DNA from: Betaproteobacteria bacterium
GTDB lineage: Bacteria > Pseudomonadota > Gammaproteobacteria > Burkholderiales > Burkholderiaceae_D
DNA: 9,149 nucleotides
NCBI GenBank assembly: GCA_015655165.1
Contig: JAATFN010000082.1
Span: 1 to 9,149 of the forward strand
Direction of reading: 5' to 3'
The notes below the pieces were generated by a model, which saw only the letters and a list, made by a program, of their open reading frames with translations, was not told the DNA's origin and ran no database searches. The stretch's first letter is position 1. Each line of letters opens with the position of its first letter. Position numbers and translations under genes: made by a program. This document shows positions 1 to 5,316 of the stretch, one piece after another.

Positions 1-444
1 TATTCCACCCATATCTGCAGAGATGGTCATTGCAAACGGTGTTGTCATCGAGCGGGGTATGAGACTGTCACGAATGATGTCGTTAAAGCCAAACAGATAA
101 GCAAATACCCACCCGGAACCCATTGCCGCTATGCTGCCAACTACAATGCCGGCAGCCAAGACCGGCCAGTGACGACGGATTAATGCGCGATGTTCGTAAA
201 TCGGGATGGCAAAGGCAACGGTTGCAGGCCCCATTAACATAACCAGCCAATGGGTACTACGAATGTAATCGCTGTAACTGACATGTAAAAGCAGCGTGAT
301 GATCAACAGTATTATTGGGGTTACCGCAAGTGGGCTCATCCACCATATTGGCCAGCGTCGATACAGCTTACGGGCAATCAAATAGGTAATAATGGTCGTA
401 CTTGACCAGATGAGTGTCATCCACAGGGGGTTATTCCATAACAT
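1..444 (-). CDS. lrgB: LrgB/CidB-family inner membrane protein (partial, N-terminal 148 residues)
   Basis: This is the N-terminal two thirds of an LrgB/CidB/YohK-type membrane protein; the C-terminus lies beyond the left edge (the family is usually about 230 residues). The translation has several hydrophobic segments and the conserved block HWLVMLMGPATVAFAIP near residues 76-92. The family hallmark SLIPRSMTTPFAMTISAD follows near the cut end, equivalent to the 'PKSVTTPIA' motif. I place the start at the ATG whose complement is at 442-444, which overlaps the end of lrgA by 14 nt and implies translational coupling. In the family, LrgB works with the holin-like LrgA in control of murein hydrolase export, cell lysis, or (in some bacteria and plastids) pyruvate or glycolate transport; the actual substrate here cannot be read from sequence. 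Family assignment is confident, physiological role is not. Confidence 0.9.
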   Translation of the reverse strand, partial: MLWNNPLWMTLIWSSTTIITYLIARKLYRRWPIWWMSPLAVTPIILLIITLLLHVSYSDYIRSTHWLVMLMGPATVAFAIPIYEHRALIRRHWPVLAAGIVVGSIAAMGSGWVFAYLFGFNDIIRDSLIPRSMTTPFAMTISADMGGI

Positions 445-850
445 GTTTGCCTGCCTTGTGGTTGGATAGGCGAAATAACAATTCCATGGTCAATGCAGTG
501 CATGTCATCACAATGACAGTACCGAGTAAAATAGCAATTAACAGCTTTAATCCCAGCCATCCTAGAAACTCCGGGTGATCCAGCACTGCCAGCACAGCAG
601 GCACAAAAAACAACAGCATCTCTGCTAAAAAGACATCTGCACCACGTTTAACCGAAGGCAGCGCAATCAACTTGCAACGGAGCATGACTAGTAATAGTGT
701 CATGCCGATCACGCTGCCAGGAATAGGCAATGTGCTGGCGTGCGCGATCAACTCGCCCATCTTCCAGATGGCGATAATCAGCGCGATTTGCAACAGGTAG
801 TGTTTGCGGATCGCATGTCGACTAATAGTCATCACATTGTTTAAGTCCAT
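431..850 (-). CDS. lrgA: LrgA/CidA-family holin-like protein
   Basis: A 139-residue protein with about four hydrophobic segments, the usual size for CidA/LrgA. The family signature is visible: LPIPGSVIGMTLLLVML at about residues 41-57, then a polar stretch and a charged-hydrophobic block ending LLFFVPAVLAVLDH (about 79-92). The start has a good ribosome binding site (AAGGAG on the minus strand, 7 nt before the ATG). It is the first gene of the lrgAB operon, with lrgB overlapping its last codons. Family members form oligomeric membrane proteins connected with holin-like lysis control or small organic acid transport. The divergent LysR gene is the probable regulator, as CidR is for cidABC in other bacteria. 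Whether this pair is closer to Cid or Lrg cannot be decided from this sequence. Confidence 0.92.
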   Translation of the reverse strand: MDLNNVMTISRHAIRKHYLLQIALIIAIWKMGELIAHASTLPIPGSVIGMTLLLVMLRCKLIALPSVKRGADVFLAEMLLFFVPAVLAVLDHPEFLGWLGLKLLIAILLGTVIVMTCTALTMELLFRLSNHKAGKHVME

Positions 851-940
851 GATTGCACTCCTTTATTGGTAGTTTACGTCGTTGCCGATCATCTATAAAA
901 TGAATAATTCGACTTCAAACTATTCTAAATAGGAATACTG
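851..940. promoter_or_regulatory. Divergent lrgA / lysR control region with short palindromes
   Basis: Ninety bases separate the lrgA start from the LysR start. Two short dyads sit near the LysR gene: TATTC-N7-GAATA at 921-937 and GAAT-A-ATTC at 902-910. The first overlaps the AGGAA ribosome binding site of the LysR gene (931-935). An AT-rich TATAAA at 894-899 could be a -10 for the LysR gene, but no good -35 accompanies it. LysR proteins commonly bind such shared regions, repress themselves and activate the divergent operon when ligand-bound. The assignment as operator is inference. Confidence 0.5.
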
Positions 941-1825
941 ATGGATTTAAGAACGTTACGTGCATTTGTCGAGGTCATCCGTCAGGGGGGATTCTCGCAA
1001 GCAGCTAAAACCTTGTACACAACTCAGTCGAACATCAGTAAGTCGGTCAAATTACTGGAGGAAGAGGTTAATTGTTCTTTGCTGGACAGATCCGGGCATC
1101 GCAATACGCTAACTGAAGCGGGTCAAATTGTCTTTGATCGTGCACAGAACATGCTGGCACAGCGCGAAGATCTGGTGGCCGAATTGGAAGAGTTACGTGG
1201 TTTGAAAAGAGGATTGTTACGGCTGGGTTTGCCACCGATCGGCAGCGATGTACTGTTCGCGCCTGTCTTTGCGATTTACCAGCAACGCTACCCATCCATC
1301 AAGATACAGTTGGTCGAACATGGTGGGCGGCACTTGCAGGATTTATTGCACGCAGGCGAGATTGATGTGGCGGGTACGTTGTTGCCGGTCAGTGATGAGG
1401 CTTTCGAGTGGAAAGAAATCCAGCGTGAACCGATTGATGCGTTAATTCCTGCTGACCATCCTTTGGCAGCAAGAAAAAGTATCCGGCTCAAAGAGTTGGC
1501 TGATATGCCGTTTTTATTATTCGAAGAGAAATTTGCGTTAAACCAGGTGGTATTGGATGCTTGCCACAGCAATGGTTTCACCCCCACGATCGCAGCGCAA
1601 AGCAACCAGATTGCTTTTGTGATCGAATTGGTGACAACCGGGATGGGAGTAGCATTTTTGCCGCGCATGATTGCCAGACAGCGCAAACATGTTGGCGTAC
1701 GCCATATCCGTATTAGCGACACGACGATGGAGTGGAGAATGGCATTGCTTTGGCGGCGGACAAGTCATTTGTCGTTTGCTGCCAAAGCGTGGGTGGATTT
1801 GTTTACCGCTGTTAAACAGCGGTAA
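941..1825 (+). CDS. LysR-type transcriptional regulator (CidR-like by context)
   Basis: A 294-residue, full-length LysR-family protein. The N-terminal winged helix-turn-helix covers about residues 1-60 (MDLRTLRAFVEVIRQGGFSQ, then AAKTLYTTQSNISKSVKLLE), followed by the linker helix (about 60-90) and a periplasmic-binding-protein-like effector domain from about residue 92 (GLLRLGLPPIG) to the end. The start is the ATG at 941, preceded by AGGAA with 5-nt spacing. It is transcribed divergently from lrgAB, the classic position of the regulator of such operons (for example CidR upstream of cidABC), so it probably activates lrgAB in response to a small organic acid. The ligand is not readable from sequence. 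Its last codons form one arm of a hairpin shared with the convergent trpS. No truncation or frameshift is seen. Confidence 0.93.
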   Translation: MDLRTLRAFVEVIRQGGFSQAAKTLYTTQSNISKSVKLLEEEVNCSLLDRSGHRNTLTEAGQIVFDRAQNMLAQREDLVAELEELRGLKRGLLRLGLPPIGSDVLFAPVFAIYQQRYPSIKIQLVEHGGRHLQDLLHAGEIDVAGTLLPVSDEAFEWKEIQREPIDALIPADHPLAARKSIRLKELADMPFLLFEEKFALNQVVLDACHSNGFTPTIAAQSNQIAFVIELVTTGMGVAFLPRMIARQRKHVGVRHIRISDTTMEWRMALLWRRTSHLSFAAKAWVDLFTAVKQR

Positions 1826-1830
1826 ACAAA
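1798..1830. terminator. Perfect hairpin between convergent lysR and trpS
   Basis: Arms TTTGTTTACCGCTG (1798-1811) and CAGCGGTAAACAAA (1817-1830) are perfectly complementary around a 5-nt loop. The left arm and part of the right arm lie inside the last codons and stop of the LysR gene; the trpS stop is 11 bases further on. Position between two converging genes suggests a bidirectional terminator, but neither strand has a proper U tract after the stem. It may act as a weak terminator or a 3'-end stabiliser. Confidence 0.5.
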
Positions 1831-1841
1831 ACACCGGATGT

Positions 1842-2864
1842 TTACGAGAATGTAAAAATCGGCAGCCCCAGACCTTCTTTGATCTGGCGCAGTGTTTGCT
1901 GTGTGACATGGTGGGACTTTTGTGTGCCGGCACGCAAAATGTCCAATAAAGCACCTTTGTCCTGGATCAGTTCGGCACGACGGGTGCGAATCGGTGTCAA
2001 GAGCGCTTGTAATGTTTCTTCCAGCAGGCGTTTGCATTTCATATCGCCTAGACCACCACGTTGGTAGTGTTCTTTCCAGCGAGCGATTTCTTCCTTGTCG
2101 CCATGGAATGCATCCAGGTAGGTAAAGACCACATTGCCTTCAACCTGACCGGGGTCTTCAACACGTAAATGGCTGGGGTCTGTATACATGGCTTTGACAG
2201 CTTGGGAGACTTCATCGGCTGTGGCACCCAGCATTAATGTATTGCCCAGACTTTTTGACATTTTTGCGTTACCGTCAATACCGGGCAGACGCCCCACATC
2301 ACTTAAAATCGGTTTGCAGCGTTTTAATACAGGATGCGGGATCAAGCTATTCATTTTATCGACGATTTCGTTGGTTTGCTCCAGCATCGGGAGCTGGTCG
2401 TCGCCCACGGGCACCAATTCGGCACCAAATGCGGTAATGTCGGCAGCCTGGCTAATCGGATATACCAGAAAACCGGTTGGAATACTGTGGCCAAACTGTT
2501 TTTGTTTGATTTCGTTTTTAACAGTCGGATTACGTTCAACACGTGCGACTGTCACGATGTTCATATAAAACATTGTCAGTTCAGCCAATGCCGGCAAGGC
2601 TGATTGCAAACAAAATGTGGTTTTAGCCGGATCAAGACCGACAGCCAGATAGTCGGCCATGACCTGGATGATATTGTCGGTGACTTTTTGCGGATTGTGG
2701 CCGTTATCGGTCAAGCCTTGCATGTCGGCGATCATCACATACTGCGTATGGGTATCTTGCAAGGCGATGCGTTGACGTAGAGAGCCAATATAGTGGCCAA
2801 GGTGCAATGAACCAGTCGGGCGGTCGCCGGTTAATACGATTTGTTGTGAAGTTGTTGTCGTCAT
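1842..2864 (-). CDS. trpS: Tryptophanyl-tRNA synthetase (HxGH-type class Ic TrpRS)
   Basis: A 340-residue cytoplasmic enzyme that charges tRNA-Trp with tryptophan using ATP. The class I motifs are intact: TGDRPTGSLHLGHYIGSL at residues 12-29 (the HIGH-type motif is HLGH, 21-24) and NAKMSKSLGN at 199-208 (KMSKS 201-205). Other TrpRS blocks visible are YPISQAADI (135-143) and VPVGDDQLPMLEQT (151-164). The length is normal for a bacterial TrpRS. The N-terminal motif differs from the TIGN type of E. coli TrpRS and from the TPHLGNYVGA type found in Neisseria-like bacteria, so this belongs to another TrpRS branch. The start is supported by GGAG inside the palindrome ACTCCGGAGT (2869-2878), 5 nt before the ATG. 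Upstream lies a complete Trp-codon attenuator, so expression should rise when charged tRNA-Trp is scarce. It may be the sole enzyme or an auxiliary copy; the rest of the genome would decide. Confidence 0.96.
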   Translation of the reverse strand: MTTTTSQQIVLTGDRPTGSLHLGHYIGSLRQRIALQDTHTQYVMIADMQGLTDNGHNPQKVTDNIIQVMADYLAVGLDPAKTTFCLQSALPALAELTMFYMNIVTVARVERNPTVKNEIKQKQFGHSIPTGFLVYPISQAADITAFGAELVPVGDDQLPMLEQTNEIVDKMNSLIPHPVLKRCKPILSDVGRLPGIDGNAKMSKSLGNTLMLGATADEVSQAVKAMYTDPSHLRVEDPGQVEGNVVFTYLDAFHGDKEEIARWKEHYQRGGLGDMKCKRLLEETLQALLTPIRTRRAELIQDKGALLDILRAGTQKSHHVTQQTLRQIKEGLGLPIFTFS

Positions 2865-2893
2865 AATTACTCCGGAGTATTGCAGAATATATG

Positions 2894-2923
2894 AAAAAAG
2901 GCCGCATCATAAGGCGGCCTTTT
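2894..2923 (-). terminator. Intrinsic terminator (3:4 hairpin) of the trpS attenuator
   Basis: Read on the minus strand, AAAAGGCCGC (2923-2914) pairs with GCGGCCTTTT (2905-2896) around an 8-base loop, and the GC-rich stem is followed by an uninterrupted U6 tract (2899-2894). It ends only 29 bases before the trpS ATG and no gene needs terminating there from upstream except the 18-codon leader peptide. It therefore fits an attenuator terminator in the trpS leader. The opposite strand also has four Ts after the stem and may terminate weakly. Confidence 0.88.
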
Positions 2924-2968
2924 ATATTGATGGTTGGTAAACAGGTCAATGCATTCAGGCGCCCAGGT

Positions 2969-3025
2969 TCAGAAGAAGGGGCGCCACCAGAAAGAAAAGC
3001 TTGAAGTGCGATTGTGTGAATTCAT
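2969..3025 (-). CDS. Trp leader peptide of trpS (18 residues, tandem Trp codons)
   Basis: A short minus-strand reading frame encodes MNSHNRTSSFSFWWRPFF followed by TGA. The two adjacent TGG codons (2989-2984) lie just before the stop, exactly where Trp codons sit in TrpL-type leader peptides (compare the WWRTS end of E. coli TrpL). The product is expected to have no function of its own; the ribosome's position on it senses charged tRNA-Trp. The stop codon falls in the loop of the 1:2 hairpin. The ribosome binding site is poor: the nearest AGG is about 13 nt upstream of the ATG. The start lies about 20 bases after the predicted transcription start, a sensible leader geometry. Confidence 0.82.
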   Translation of the reverse strand: MNSHNRTSSFSFWWRPFF

Positions 3026-3052
3026 GATCGATGACGATACCTGAAATCGGCT

Positions 3053-3061
3053 GTTATAGCA
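3053..3061 (-). promoter_or_regulatory. Extended -10 promoter element for the trpS leader
   Basis: On the minus strand TGCTATAAC (3061-3053) is an extended -10 element (TGn plus five of six TATAAT bases). The predicted start near 3046 would give a 5' leader of about 20 bases before the leader peptide ATG. No good -35 sits 17 bp upstream (CATCAA), as is common for extended -10 promoters. A perfect TTGACA on the same strand (3102-3097) has only a weak -10 partner (ATCAAT, 16-bp spacer) and may mark a second promoter. Confidence 0.55.
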
Positions 3062-3080
3062 AGATGGTACCCGGATTGAT

Positions 3081-3111
3081 GGGGGTGTAGGGTAAGTGTC
3101 AAGGGGGTGTA
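3081..3111. repeat. Direct repeat GGGGGTGTA flanking a TTGACA in the trpS upstream region
   Basis: GGGGGTGTA occurs at 3081-3089 and again at 3103-3111, a 22-bp period, about two helical turns. Between them, on the minus strand, lies TTGACA (3102-3097). The spacing on one face of the helix and the location just upstream of the trpS leader promoter suggest a protein binding site. No known consensus (for example the TrpR operator) is recognised. Confidence 0.45.
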
Positions 3112-3166
3112 TTTGACGATTATTTGCGATTCTGGCAATGCTCATGGCTGCTATACATAATTATAA

Positions 3167-3184
3167 TGTCGAATTTATACGACA
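3167..3184. promoter_or_regulatory. Operator candidate 1: TGTCG-N8-CGACA upstream of the dehydratase
   Basis: TGTCGAATTTATACGACA is a perfect 5-bp dyad with an 8-bp AT-rich centre. It starts at the last base of a TATAAT box (3162-3167), so bound protein could block a promoter for the aldoxime dehydratase gene. The same dyad with the same 8-bp spacer recurs next to the TrmB-like regulator at 5231-5248. Confidence 0.72.
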
Positions 3185-3251
3185 ATATTATTTTTAATTA
3201 AACTTTGTGTATAGGGTAATTAGAGTATATTTTCTATATTAGATAGTAGAA

Positions 3252-3269
3252 TGTCGGAATTATATGACA
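3252..3269. promoter_or_regulatory. Operator candidate 2: TGTCG-N8-TGACA upstream of the dehydratase
   Basis: TGTCGGAATTATATGACA matches the dyad of the other sites with one changed base in the right half. It begins 85 bp after operator candidate 1, close to eight helical turns, so the two lie on nearly the same face of the DNA. It is 77 bp upstream of the dehydratase start codon. Confidence 0.62.
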
Positions 3270-3345
3270 TATTTATTTTGTGTATATTGGTGTCTTGTGA
3301 TGATAGGAGAGGTAGTGCTTTACCAAATCAATATGAAAGAATGTC

Positions 3346-4413
3346 ATGGTATTTGAACTTCAATACCCGAGAACAATTACTGAACAGCGCCCTGAAGGTC
3401 ATCAGCCGGCTGCGCCGCGTTATTCTTTGCGATGGGATAAGCCGCACATGACGTTGGTGACTGTGTATTTTGGTATGCAAATGGCGGAAATGTCCTGGGA
3501 CGCCAAATCTCGTTATTTTGATTTTATGCGTGGTTTGTTTTGTGGTGCATATGCGCCAGAGGCACATGAAATCATGCAATGCAAGGATGAGGCCGGACTG
3601 GACAATGCAATTGTAGTGGCTTACTGGACGGATGTGACCACTTATGCGAACTGGATGGCGACTTCCGGGTTTCGTGCGTGGTATGCGGATGATGAGCGCC
3701 TATCGGGAAGTGCGGGTTACTGGCTGGAGGCGATTGTCGTGCCATATGACAGGCATGAAACGATCTATTCGGCACCTAATTACCGTGTTGGTTTCGGGCG
3801 TACTAAGGGTAGTGAAATTGTGCCTATTACGATCAATGGCTATTATGGCGCCGCACGTGATCGTTTGCCTCTTTCTGCTGTCGATGTGCTGGAGAGTCCT
3901 ACTAAAAATAGGCTTGTCGCATCGGACGGGATGGATGGACGTGGGCGGAGATTATTGGCAGCAGTACCCCATAACATGACGGTATTGCGTTCGGGGCAAT
4001 ACTGGGAAGGCGCAGGTAAGGAGCAGTTGGACGACTATAGGGGGTCGTTGCAGCCCAAACTGTTAAAAGGTATGGACTATCTTGTGCAGGCCAGGGAAAC
4101 AACGGGCTGTGTTTCCATGCGCATTATGACTAATGTCAATGAAAACGGCAGTGTGCGTGACGAAACATCCGTTTATGCCGCCTTTTTATCGATGGCGCAA
4201 TTAGAGTTATGGGCGAAGGCGCATGAAACGCATGCGGAAATTTATAAACATGCGATTGCGATGAATCGTTTGTATAAGGAAAAACGGGAAGTAGTGACCT
4301 GGCATGAATTATTCGTGCTGCAGATCGGCAGTTATTTTGAGTATGTGAATTGTCACGCCAAGACGGGAATTTTGCGGTATGTGCCAGTTATGGAAGTCAT
4401 GGCGGGTAGGTAG
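3346..4413 (+). CDS. oxd: Heme-dependent aldoxime dehydratase
   Basis: A 355-residue protein of the aldoxime dehydratase family (OxdA/OxdRE/OxdB, about 350 residues). These enzymes use ferrous heme b to dehydrate aldoximes (R-CH=N-OH) to nitriles (R-CN) in the cytoplasm; no signal peptide is present. The N-terminal PRT motif (residues 8-10) and the blocks GYYGAARDRLPLSAVD (165-180), VLRSGQYW (213-220), ETTGC (251-255) and FEYVNCHAKTGILR (331-344) match the family. By comparison with OxdA from memory, Arg171 or Arg173 corresponds to the conserved arginine, Ser216 to the distal serine, His296 (in AHETH) to the proximal heme ligand and His320 (in TWHE) to the catalytic histidine; all are present. 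The ATG at 3346 is the first start after an in-frame stop and gives the family N-terminus, but its ribosome binding site is weak (AAAGA). It has two operator-like palindromes upstream and converges on the TrmB-like regulator. Nitrile hydratase or nitrilase genes are not in the window. Confidence 0.92.
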   Translation: MVFELQYPRTITEQRPEGHQPAAPRYSLRWDKPHMTLVTVYFGMQMAEMSWDAKSRYFDFMRGLFCGAYAPEAHEIMQCKDEAGLDNAIVVAYWTDVTTYANWMATSGFRAWYADDERLSGSAGYWLEAIVVPYDRHETIYSAPNYRVGFGRTKGSEIVPITINGYYGAARDRLPLSAVDVLESPTKNRLVASDGMDGRGRRLLAAVPHNMTVLRSGQYWEGAGKEQLDDYRGSLQPKLLKGMDYLVQARETTGCVSMRIMTNVNENGSVRDETSVYAAFLSMAQLELWAKAHETHAEIYKHAIAMNRLYKEKREVVTWHELFVLQIGSYFEYVNCHAKTGILRYVPVMEVMAGR

Positions 4414-4418
4414 CGGTA

Positions 4419-4450
4419 CCGACACTGGCAGACATTGCTGCCAGTGTCGG
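4419..4450. terminator. 13-bp perfect hairpin between convergent oxd and regulator genes
   Basis: CCGACACTGGCAG (4419-4431) and CTGCCAGTGTCGG (4438-4450) form a perfect 13-bp stem with a 6-base loop. It starts 6 bases after the dehydratase stop and ends 9 bases before the regulator's stop on the other strand, the position of a bidirectional terminator. No U tract follows directly on either strand; the plus strand has T6 only 12 bases later, inside the end of the regulator gene. Confidence 0.6.
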
Positions 4451-4458
4451 ATAGGGGA

Positions 4459-5211
4459 TCATTTTTTGGTTGGCACTGAAGAGATTTTCCATAAGGATTG
4501 GAACAGGCTTTTTTGCAGTGAGGCGAGTTCCCGGCTTTCAATCGTCAGCGCATAGTTCTCATTTTTGGATGAAATGTAGACTGCGGTGTCGTCACAGATA
4601 TAAACGGTCATGCCAAGATCTATCTCGGACGGGGCTAGGCGCAGCTCACGGATATCACCGCGGCTGGCTGGCCAGATAGGATCGGTTTCTCGTGAGTAGG
4701 AGCGGACAACATCAAGTTGAATGCCGCGTCGGATACGTTCATTAATGTAAGACTCCATCCATGTAGGTCCGGGTATTTCCAGTAACTCGTGCATCGATAG
4801 AATGCCATACAGATGCTTTGATTTGCAGTCTAATGTGGCCCATATTGCCTGTTTAATACCCTCTTCCCCTTCGTGAAACCGGATACGTGGTTTGCGTGGG
4901 ATACTGTTAAACATGGAGCGTAGTTCTGGCACCAAATCGTTGAGCATAAGACGCGTTTGCTCCCATCCGGTAATGAGTGCATTGGGATCGGTAGGCAGTA
5001 CCTGAATGACACCTTTGCTCCCATGTACTTGCGTGAGGAGGCCGCGTTTTTCCAGTCGTGTCAATAAATCATAGCCATTGGTTCTGGTGACGCCAGCCCT
5101 GCTCGCAATGGCGGTAACTGATGATGCTCCCAGTTCCAGTGCGGCCATATAAAAGCGTTGTTCTTTTTCGTCTAGACCAATTGCGGCAAGTTTGTCACTT
5201 ATAGCATTCAT
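4459..5211 (-). CDS. TrmB-like winged-helix transcriptional regulator
   Basis: A 250-residue regulator. Residues about 8-70 form a TrmB-type winged helix-turn-helix (AIGLDEKEQRFYMAALELGA, then TAIASRAGVTRTNGYDLLTRL and a wing through GLLTQVHGSKG). The remainder looks like the TrmB C-terminal sensor domain: FHEGEEGIKQAIW (about 111-123), a YINERIRRGI block (about 153-162), and a final IYICDD/VYIS-like region ending LFQSLWKIS. Small ligands bind this domain in relatives, but the ligand here is unknown. The ATG at 5211 has only a weak GGA upstream. The gene converges on the aldoxime dehydratase and diverges from the ABC transporter operon. TGTCG-N8-CGACA palindromes lie before it (5231-5248), before the transporter and twice before the dehydratase, making it the obvious candidate to bind them. 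TrmB proteins are best known from archaea; bacterial homologues are common but poorly characterised. Confidence 0.85.
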   Translation of the reverse strand: MNAISDKLAAIGLDEKEQRFYMAALELGASSVTAIASRAGVTRTNGYDLLTRLEKRGLLTQVHGSKGVIQVLPTDPNALITGWEQTRLMLNDLVPELRSMFNSIPRKPRIRFHEGEEGIKQAIWATLDCKSKHLYGILSMHELLEIPGPTWMESYINERIRRGIQLDVVRSYSRETDPIWPASRGDIRELRLAPSEIDLGMTVYICDDTAVYISSKNENYALTIESRELASLQKSLFQSLWKISSVPTKK

Positions 5212-5230
5212 ATCATATCCGTTATTTTGT

Positions 5231-5248
5231 TGTCGATATATTTCGACA
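5231..5248. promoter_or_regulatory. Operator candidate 3: TGTCG-N8-CGACA before the regulator
   Basis: TGTCGATATATTTCGACA repeats the exact dyad and spacer length of operator candidate 1, 20 bp upstream of the regulator's ATG. It lies in the expected 5' untranslated region of the regulator, so binding could autoregulate by blocking elongation or initiation. Confidence 0.72.
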
Positions 5249-5316
5249 GTAATAATATTACTAAAACCCTTTGTTAGTATAGTAATTTTGAATTTATTTT
5301 AAATTTTAAAATTAAA

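Larger units (their letters stand above)
2894..3025 (-). promoter_or_regulatory. Ribosome-mediated Trp attenuator leader of trpS
   Basis: The leader RNA shows the four-segment layout of trp-operon attenuators. Segment 1, GGCGCCC (2985-2979), overlaps the second Trp codon of the leader peptide and pairs perfectly with segment 2, GGGCGCC (2964-2958), giving the pause hairpin with the leader stop codon in its loop. Segment 2 can instead pair, as GGCGCCT (2963-2957), with segment 3, AGGCCGCC (2920-2913), giving seven base pairs with one bulged C. That pairing would destroy the 3:4 terminator. A ribosome stalled at the Trp codons would cover segment 1 and permit the 2:3 antiterminator, so trpS is read; with ample charged tRNA-Trp, 3:4 forms and transcription stops. 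The pairings are read directly from sequence; the mechanism is established for trp and his operon leaders; its operation here is inference. Confidence 0.85.
2930..3345. other. Intergenic region between trpS terminator and the aldoxime dehydratase gene
   Basis: This 416-bp stretch holds, from left to right, the trpS leader peptide and promoter on the minus strand, the GGGGGTGTA repeat, and then a very AT-rich section from about 3155 to 3300. The AT-rich section carries two palindromes of the TGTCG-N8-CGACA family. A TATAAT at 3162-3167 directly abuts the first palindrome and is a possible -10 for the dehydratase gene, though its -35 (TGCTCA, 17-bp spacer) is weak. No RNA gene or full protein gene was recognised within it beyond the leader peptide. 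Confidence 0.6.

Noticed and set aside
1288..1722. A 144-codon minus-strand frame opposite the LysR gene.
   Set aside because: Composition looks like an antisense shadow, no ribosome binding site or family resemblance, while the LysR protein on the other strand is intact.
2704..2949. An 81-codon minus-strand frame running through the attenuator terminator into trpS.
   Set aside because: It overlaps trpS out of frame, has no ribosome binding site and would cross the terminator stem; the WW leader peptide further upstream explains the region better.
3251..3451. A 66-codon plus-strand reading frame starting just before operator candidate 2 and overlapping the start of the dehydratase.
   Set aside because: It has no ribosome binding site, no recognisable product, and its second half is the other frame of the dehydratase gene.
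3735..3751. TGTCG...TGACA inside the aldoxime dehydratase gene, resembling the operator palindrome.
   Set aside because: The spacer is 7 bp rather than the 8 bp common to all four intergenic sites, and it is GC-richer and within coding sequence; probably chance.
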